In this document: positions 32,628 through 36,487 of the stretch, piece after piece
How the letters are laid out: each line of letters begins with the position of its first letter
Numbering within the stretch: the first letter of the stretch is position 1
Origin: Streptomyces sp. H27-C3
GTDB lineage: Bacteria; Actinomycetota; Actinomycetes; Streptomycetales; Streptomycetaceae
Assembly (NCBI RefSeq): GCF_030063415.1
Contig: NZ_JASITA010000055.1
Coordinates: forward strand, 1,875-38,361
DNA length: 36,487 bases
Reading direction: 5' to 3'
Program-made: the position numbers and the translations under genes
The notes under the pieces: model-generated
The model's database searches: none
Told to the model about the DNA's origin: nothing
The model's input: only the letters and a program-made list of their open reading frames with translations

Positions 32628-33848
32628 ATGTCCCGGCCGCCCCGGCCCGTAGCCCTGCTCGCCCTAGCCGTCGGCGCCTTCGGCATCGGCACCACCGAGT
32701 TCGTGATGATGGGCCTGATGCCCAATGTCGCGGACGACCTGGGCACCTCGGTGCCCACCGCCGGCTACCTCGTCTCGGCGTACGCGATCGGCGTCGTGAT
32801 CGGGGCCCCGCTGCTCACGGCCCTCGGTTCGCGCATCCCGCGCAAGCGCATGCTGCTGCTCCTGATGGCCCTCTTCACCGTCGGCAACCTCGCCTCCGCA
32901 CTGGCCCCCGGCTTCGGCTGGCTGGTGGCGGGCCGGGTGCTCGCCGGACTGCCGCACGGCGCCTTCTTCGGCGTCGGCGCGGTGGTCGCCGCCCGGCTCG
33001 TCACCGACGGGCGCCAGGCGCGGGCCGTCGCGACGATGTTCCTCGGCCTCACGGTCGCCAATATCGTCGGCGTCCCCCTGGCGACGCTCCTCGGGCAGCA
33101 CCTGGGGTGGCGCGCCACGTTCCTGGTGGTCTCCGTCATCGGCCTGGTGGCGATGGCCGCACTCGCCCGGCTGATCCCGCACATCCCCGTGGACGCGCAC
33201 CAGAGCCTCGGCCGCGAACTGCGCGCGCTGGGCAACCGGCAGGTCCTCCTCGGCCTGCTCACGGCCGTCTTCGGCTTCGCCGGTGTCTTCGCCGTGTACT
33301 CCTACCTCGCGTCGATGACGACCGAGGTGATGGGCTTCGGCGAGTCCTCGGTGACCGTGGTGCTTGCCCTCTTCGGTATCGGCATGACACTCGGCGCACT
33401 GGTCGCTGGCCCGCTGACCGACCGGGCCCTGCGGCCCACGCTGTACGGCTCGCTGGGCGCGCTGGCGGTCGTACTGCTCGCGTTCAACTACACCGCGCAC
33501 GTGCAGTGGGCGGCGCTGGTCACCGTGGTGGTGCTGGGCGCGGTCGGCTTCATGACCACGACACCGCTCCAGATGCTGGTGATGAACAAGTCCAAGGACG
33601 CTCCCACGCTGGCCTCCGCTTCCAACCACTCGGCGTTCAACATCGCGAACGCGGGCGGCGCGTGGCTCGGTGGCATGGCGATCACTGCCGGCTGGGGCTG
33701 GATGTCCCCGACGCTGGTGGGCGCGGTCCTGGCCGCCGTGGGTCTGGGGATCGCGGTGACGGCCGGGCTGCTCGACCGGACACCGAACCCGTCCAGGGTG
33801 GTGGCGTCGGGCGTGGCGCGCGAACGGGAGCGGGACTCGGTGTCCTGA
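32628..33848 (+). CDS. DHA1-type MFS exporter (chloramphenicol/arabinose-efflux-like)
   Basis: The 406-residue protein has 12 hydrophobic segments. FGIGTTEFVMMGLMPNVADDL in helix 1 (shown here as GTTEFVMMGLMPNVADDL) is the signature of the YdhP/Cml/AraJ-like DHA1 group, followed by LTALGSRIPRKRMLLLLM (motif A, with S-R-I-P variant) and LGLTVANIVGVPLATLLGQ (motif C region). Relatives export chloramphenicol, sugars or other small molecules by proton exchange. AAAAGG lies 6 nt before ATG 32628. A near-perfect 23-bp palindrome precedes the gene. It stands alone and ends at the intergenic hairpin repeat. Confidence 0.92.
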   Translation: MSRPPRPVALLALAVGAFGIGTTEFVMMGLMPNVADDLGTSVPTAGYLVSAYAIGVVIGAPLLTALGSRIPRKRMLLLLMALFTVGNLASALAPGFGWLVAGRVLAGLPHGAFFGVGAVVAARLVTDGRQARAVATMFLGLTVANIVGVPLATLLGQHLGWRATFLVVSVIGLVAMAALARLIPHIPVDAHQSLGRELRALGNRQVLLGLLTAVFGFAGVFAVYSYLASMTTEVMGFGESSVTVVLALFGIGMTLGALVAGPLTDRALRPTLYGSLGALAVVLLAFNYTAHVQWAALVTVVVLGAVGFMTTTPLQMLVMNKSKDAPTLASASNHSAFNIANAGGAWLGGMAITAGWGWMSPTLVGAVLAAVGLGIAVTAGLLDRTPNPSRVVASGVARERERDSVS

Positions 33849-33975
33849 CGGGGGCTTTTCCCCTACCCGCCCCTTCCCGCTGTGATCCCGCTGTGACATT
33901 TTGCGGCTGCGGCTGCGGCCGCGTGGGCGGGGCAGGCCCCGGCCCCGGACGCCCTTCGGGCGCGTCCTCGAACGC

Positions 33976-34005
33976 CGGACGGGCTGAATTCCTTCAGCCC
34001 GTCCG
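33976..34005. terminator. 13-4-13 hairpin, CAGCCCGTCCG repeat family
   Basis: CGGACGGGCTGAA (33976-33988) and TTCAGCCCGTCCG (33993-34005) pair perfectly around TTCC. It lies between the convergent DHA1 exporter and nadE. The arms are the same unit as the three copies at 19066-19190. A smaller GGACGCCC/GGGCGcGTCC hairpin lies just upstream (about 33947-33967). Confidence 0.8.
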
Positions 34006-34051
34006 TGGGTCCGGTGGCCCTGCCCTCCGCCGTACCGTTTCTGCGACCCGG

Positions 34052-35806
34052 TCAGACCGACTCGCGCCACCGGTTGGTGATCGGCAGTCGCCGGTCCTTG
34101 CCGAAGCCCTTCGCGGAGATCTTCGTGCCCGGCGGGTACTGCCGTCGTTTGTACTCCGCCGTGTCCACCATCCGCAGGATCTTCGCGACCAGCTCCCGGT
34201 CGAAGCCCTCCTCGACGATCCGCTCCAGGCCCTGGTCCCGGTCGACGTACAGCTCCAGGATCCGGTCGAGCACGTCGTAGTCCGGCAGCGAATCCGTGTC
34301 GACCTGGCCGGGCCGCAGTTCGGCGCTCGGCGGCTTGGCGATGGAGTTCTCCGGGATCGGCGGGGTCTGGCCCCGCTCCTCGGCTGCCTTGTTGCGCCAC
34401 CTCGCGAGGGCGAAGATCCACGTCTTGTAGACGTCCTTGATCGGCCCGTACGCGCCGACGGAGTCGCCGTAGAGCGTCGAATAGCCCACCGCCAGCTCGG
34501 ACTTGTTGCCCGGCGCGAGCACGATCTGGCCCTCCTGGTTGGAGATGGCCATCAGCGTCGTGCCGCGCAGCCGCGACTGGAGGTTCTCCTCGGCGAGCCC
34601 GGTCAGCTCCAGCGCACCCATGTACGCGTCGAACATCGGCTCGATCGCCACGGTCCGGTAGTTCAGCCCGGTACGCCGGGCCAGTTCGGCCGCGTCGCCC
34701 TTGGAGTGGTCCGAGGAGTACTTCGACGGCATCGAGACGCCGTAGACGTTCTGCGCGCCCAGCGCGTCGCAGGCGATCGCGGCGACCAGCGCCGAGTCGA
34801 TGCCGCCGGACAGGCCGATCAGGACGGAGCTGAAGCCGTTCTTGGCGGCGTACGCGCGCAGGCCGACGACCAGCGCCGTGTACACCTCCTCGTCGTCCTC
34901 CAGGCGTTCGGCGTAACCGCCGGCCAGCTCGGGCTCGTACGCCGGGAGGGGGTCCTCGGAGAGGACGACGCGGTCGATGTGCAGCCCGTCGTCGACGATG
35001 CCCGTCGGCGCGTCGGGGTCGGCGGCCGGCAGGTCCAGGTCGAGCAGCATGCTGCCCTCGGAGAACTGCGGGGCGCGCGCGACGACTTCGCCGTTCCGGT
35101 CGCAGACGATCGAGTCGCCGTCGTAGACCAGCTCGTCCTGACCGCCGATCATCGCGATGTACGCCGTGGTGCAGCCGGCCTCCTGGGCGCGCTTGCGCAC
35201 CAGGTCGAGGCGGCTGTCGTCCTTGTGCACCTCGTACGGCGAGGCGTTGATGGACAGCAGCAGGCCGGCTCCGGCGGACCGGGTGGCCGGGACGCGGCCG
35301 CCGTCCTGCCACAGGTCCTCGCAGATGGCGAGGGCGACATCGATGCCGTGGACCCGGATGACCGGCATCGAATCGCCGGGCACGAAGTACCGGAACTCGT
35401 CGAAGACGCCGTAGTTGGGAAGATGGTGCTTGGCGAAGGACAGCGCGACCTCGCCGCGGTACAGCACGGCGGCGGCGTCCTGCGGGGAGCCCGCGGGCTG
35501 CCCGTAGCGGGGCTGGGCCTTCTCACAGCGGTCCAGATAGCCGACGACGACCGGGATCTCACCGAAGCCTTCGTCCGCGAGGCGCACCGCGAGCGCGCGC
35601 ACGGCGTCGCGTGAGGCCTCGACGAAGGACGACCGCAGCGCGAGGTCCTCGACGGGGTAGCCGGTCAGCGCCATCTCGGGGAACGCCACGAGGTGGGCGC
35701 CCTGCTCGGCGGCATGCCGGGTCCAGTGCACGATCGACTCGGCGTTGCCGGTGAGGTCGCCGACGGTCGAGTCGATCTGATTCAGAGCGAGGCGTAGTTG
35801 AGGCAC
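34052..35806 (-). CDS. nadE: Glutamine-dependent NAD+ synthetase
   Basis: The 584-residue enzyme fuses two domains. The N-terminal nitrilase-like glutaminase has Glu44 (FPEMALTGYP), the Lys region (LSFAKHHLPNYG) and the nucleophile Cys near 162 (LAICEDLWQD). The C-terminal ammonia-dependent synthetase has the PP-loop LIGLSGGIDSALVA near 330. It amidates nicotinic acid adenine dinucleotide to NAD+ in the cytoplasm, with ammonia channelled from glutamine. The GTG at 35806 is chosen because homology starts immediately (PQLRLALNQID) and a TACACT -10 lies 6 nt upstream, with no ribosome-binding site. The sequence ahead is the low-complexity region at 35823-36250. Confidence 0.95.
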   Translation of the reverse strand: MPQLRLALNQIDSTVGDLTGNAESIVHWTRHAAEQGAHLVAFPEMALTGYPVEDLALRSSFVEASRDAVRALAVRLADEGFGEIPVVVGYLDRCEKAQPRYGQPAGSPQDAAAVLYRGEVALSFAKHHLPNYGVFDEFRYFVPGDSMPVIRVHGIDVALAICEDLWQDGGRVPATRSAGAGLLLSINASPYEVHKDDSRLDLVRKRAQEAGCTTAYIAMIGGQDELVYDGDSIVCDRNGEVVARAPQFSEGSMLLDLDLPAADPDAPTGIVDDGLHIDRVVLSEDPLPAYEPELAGGYAERLEDDEEVYTALVVGLRAYAAKNGFSSVLIGLSGGIDSALVAAIACDALGAQNVYGVSMPSKYSSDHSKGDAAELARRTGLNYRTVAIEPMFDAYMGALELTGLAEENLQSRLRGTTLMAISNQEGQIVLAPGNKSELAVGYSTLYGDSVGAYGPIKDVYKTWIFALARWRNKAAEERGQTPPIPENSIAKPPSAELRPGQVDTDSLPDYDVLDRILELYVDRDQGLERIVEEGFDRELVAKILRMVDTAEYKRRQYPPGTKISAKGFGKDRRLPITNRWRESV

Positions 35807-35812
35807 GGGGTC

Positions 35813-35818
35813 AGTGTA
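35813..35818 (-). promoter_or_regulatory. -10 element TACACT, predicted leaderless start of nadE
   Basis: On the minus strand TACACT is followed by GACCCC and the GTG start of nadE. The gap is 6 nt and holds no ribosome-binding site. The NrtR/NdnR-type operator that often controls NAD genes was not seen. Confidence 0.5.
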
Positions 35819-35822
35819 ATCG

Positions 35823-36227
35823 TCAGTGCGACGCGATGTCCTGATGGAAACGTGTGGGGCGCCCCACGTGCGCGTACGAGCCGTACCGGCTCGGGAGCGT
35901 GGACCGGCGGGGGTGCGGCCACAGCGCGCGCAGCAGGAGCCGGGCAGCCCCGGCGGGCGGCGCGTCCGTGGGGGAGCGGGTCAGCAGCCGGGCCGCGAGC
36001 AGTGCGAACCCCACACGCCCAGGATCGCCAGACGGACCGTCATGGGGTCCATGGCGCCCGTCGGGGCCGGGTCGCGGGTCGGTGGCGGCCCGGGCCGCGT
36101 GCGGGGGCGCGAGCGGCGCGTGGTGGGCCGTGTCGGCCCTGTCAGCCCTTTCGGCCCTGTCAGCCCTTTCGGCCCCGTGGGCCTGCGCGTGCCTCGCGGC
36201 CGTCCCGGCCATGGCGGCCGTTTCCAC
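35823..36227 (-). CDS. Possible hypothetical protein upstream of nadE (weak)
   Basis: A GTG at 36227 (or ATG at 36212) opens a frame of 134 codons ending 16 bp before nadE on the same strand. The N-terminal half is low complexity (ERADRAERADRAD from the 18-bp tandem repeat); the C-terminal part, LLRALWPHPRRSTLPSRYGS then YAHVGRPTRFHQDIASH, has a more protein-like composition. In this frame the third codon positions are nearly all G or C from 35881 to 36000 and again after 36061, but not between 36001 and 36060, which suggests either a mixture of coding and decayed sequence or a frameshift. Plus-strand frames across the same DNA look worse. I recognise no family. Confidence 0.35.
   Translation of the reverse strand: METAAMAGTAARHAQAHGAERADRAERADRADTAHHAPLAPPHAARAATDPRPGPDGRHGPHDGPSGDPGRVGFALLAARLLTRSPTDAPPAGAARLLLRALWPHPRRSTLPSRYGSYAHVGRPTRFHQDIASH
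36133..36176. repeat. 18-bp tandem repeat, about 2.4 copies
   Basis: TCGGCCCTGTCAGCCCTT is repeated exactly at 36133-36150 and 36151-36168 and continues as TCGGCCCC. Being a multiple of three it keeps every frame open. Confidence 0.8.
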
Positions 36228-36247
36228 CGGGCGCCGTCGCCCGGTGG
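36224..36247. repeat. 10-4-10 perfect inverted repeat
   Basis: CCACCGGGCG (36224-36233) and CGCCCGGTGG (36238-36247) pair around CCGT. It overlaps the putative GTG start of the weak minus-strand gene and could be a terminator or operator. Confidence 0.55.
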
Positions 36248-36418
36248 CCGCCCGTGGCTGATCCCGACCGTGTGCGTCGTGGCGATCCCTCAGAGCAGCG
36301 CGACGAACAGCGGTAACTGCCCGAACCCCGCGCCCTCCTTCGCCGTCATCCCGCTCGTGCCTTAGGGCTCGCAGAGATTCAACGTGTTGCTTCCGGCGAT
36401 TTGGCTCGTTGACGTGGT
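36248..36418. other. Gene-free stretch before the transposase
   Basis: I see no supported gene. From about 36,362 the base composition becomes less GC-rich (TTAGGGCTCGCAGAGATTC onward), which probably marks the left end of the insertion sequence. I could not identify terminal inverted repeats because the right end is outside the window. A GGTAT-GGGA-ATACC inverted repeat overlaps the transposase start. Confidence 0.4.
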
Positions 36419-36487
36419 ATGGGAATACCTCATGAGATTCGGGATCGACTCGCCTTGAAGTTCGGGGTGTTGTTCCCGCACCTGGAC
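36419..36487 (+). CDS. Transposase N-terminus, probably ISAzo13 family (cut by window edge)
   Basis: ATG 36419 opens a frame that runs to the last base: MGIPHEIRDRLALKFG followed by VLFPHLD. The (A/K)FG.LFPHLD phrase near residue 15-23 is what I remember from the N-terminus of ISAzo13-family DDE transposases (usually followed by ERQRRLL). Codon use is less GC-biased than the neighbouring genes, as expected for a mobile element. Only 23 codons are visible, so intactness cannot be judged. It would catalyse movement of its own element. Confidence 0.6.
   Translation, partial: MGIPHEIRDRLALKFGVLFPHLD

Noticed and set aside
32600..35614. Thousand-codon open frames on both strands over the DHA1 exporter and nadE
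   Set aside because: Shadows of the two real genes, with Arg/Ala/Gly/Pro-rich composition and no motifs.
35854..36261. Plus-strand ORF with ALSALSALSALSAP
   Set aside because: It shares its GC-rich third positions with the minus-strand frame, but is composed of repeat-derived and Arg/Ala-rich sequence with no ribosome-binding site.
36290..36349. A 19-residue minus-strand ORF (MTAKEGAGFGQLPLFVALL)
   Set aside because: No convincing ribosome-binding site, contains a rare TTA codon, and lies in the disturbed region next to the insertion sequence.

Overview
The window is very GC-rich, high-GC-third-position actinobacterial DNA and almost certainly comes from a Streptomyces chromosome. TTA, CTA and TCA codons are rare, which leaves long spurious frames open antisense to real genes. 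Many starts are GTG or TTG, Tat and lipobox signals are frequent, and an F420-dependent reductase gene is present. From memory, not checked, the set nadE, panB, map, npdG and an AfsR-like regulator resembles a conserved core-chromosome neighbourhood. No tRNA, rRNA, CRISPR array or biosynthetic gene cluster was seen.

Left part (1-11,270): a truncated PhzF-family gene, a short-chain dehydrogenase, a Tat-exported PhoD phosphatase, a Gfo/Idh/MocA oxidoreductase, a Bcr/CflA drug exporter, a membrane-anchored propeller-like protein, an Rsm22-type methyltransferase with a four-cysteine Fe-S signature, a dimethylargininase-like hydrolase, a TetR regulator with a perfect operator-like palindrome, a glycerophosphodiesterase whose frame runs on antisense through the TetR gene, and a stand-alone prim-pol-like protein.

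Iron/haem block (11,380-17,770): the minus-strand operon efeO-efeB-efeU plus a lipoprotein gene, behind two iron-box-like sites; a decayed ABC ATPase that looks like the haem-import ATPase HmuV, with a shortened P-loop and most of the middle deleted; a second PhzF-family gene; and a TTG-start haem oxygenase with a third site of the same type. The block reads as an iron-acquisition regulon (DmdR/IdeR type) in which a haem importer has been lost while ferrous-iron uptake and haem breakdown remain.

Central part (17,900-28,800): map, a small conserved protein, a SIS-like protein, npdG, a 14-bp tandem array of small palindromes before a two-helix membrane protein, an M50 metalloprotease, a 1235-residue AfsR/SARP-type regulator (DNA-binding, BTAD, NB-ARC and helical-repeat regions), a DrrAB-like ABC exporter and panB.

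Right part (28,960-36,487): a 14-helix-type exporter with a palindromic operator and a downstream TetR gene, a membrane-anchored endonuclease/exonuclease/phosphatase-family protein, a second 12-helix-type exporter, glutamine-dependent NAD synthetase, a low-complexity stretch with an 18-bp tandem repeat, and at the edge the first 23 codons of a probable ISAzo13-family transposase.

Two genome-style patterns recur. Six genes have a -10-like hexamer exactly 6 nt before the start codon and no ribosome-binding site, which predicts leaderless transcripts. Two convergent gene ends carry the same intergenic hairpin repeat with the core CAGCCCGTCCG. The best candidates for something new are the haem-import ATPase relic inside an iron regulon, the tandem palindrome array, and two gene ends that appear to have lost their stop codons.
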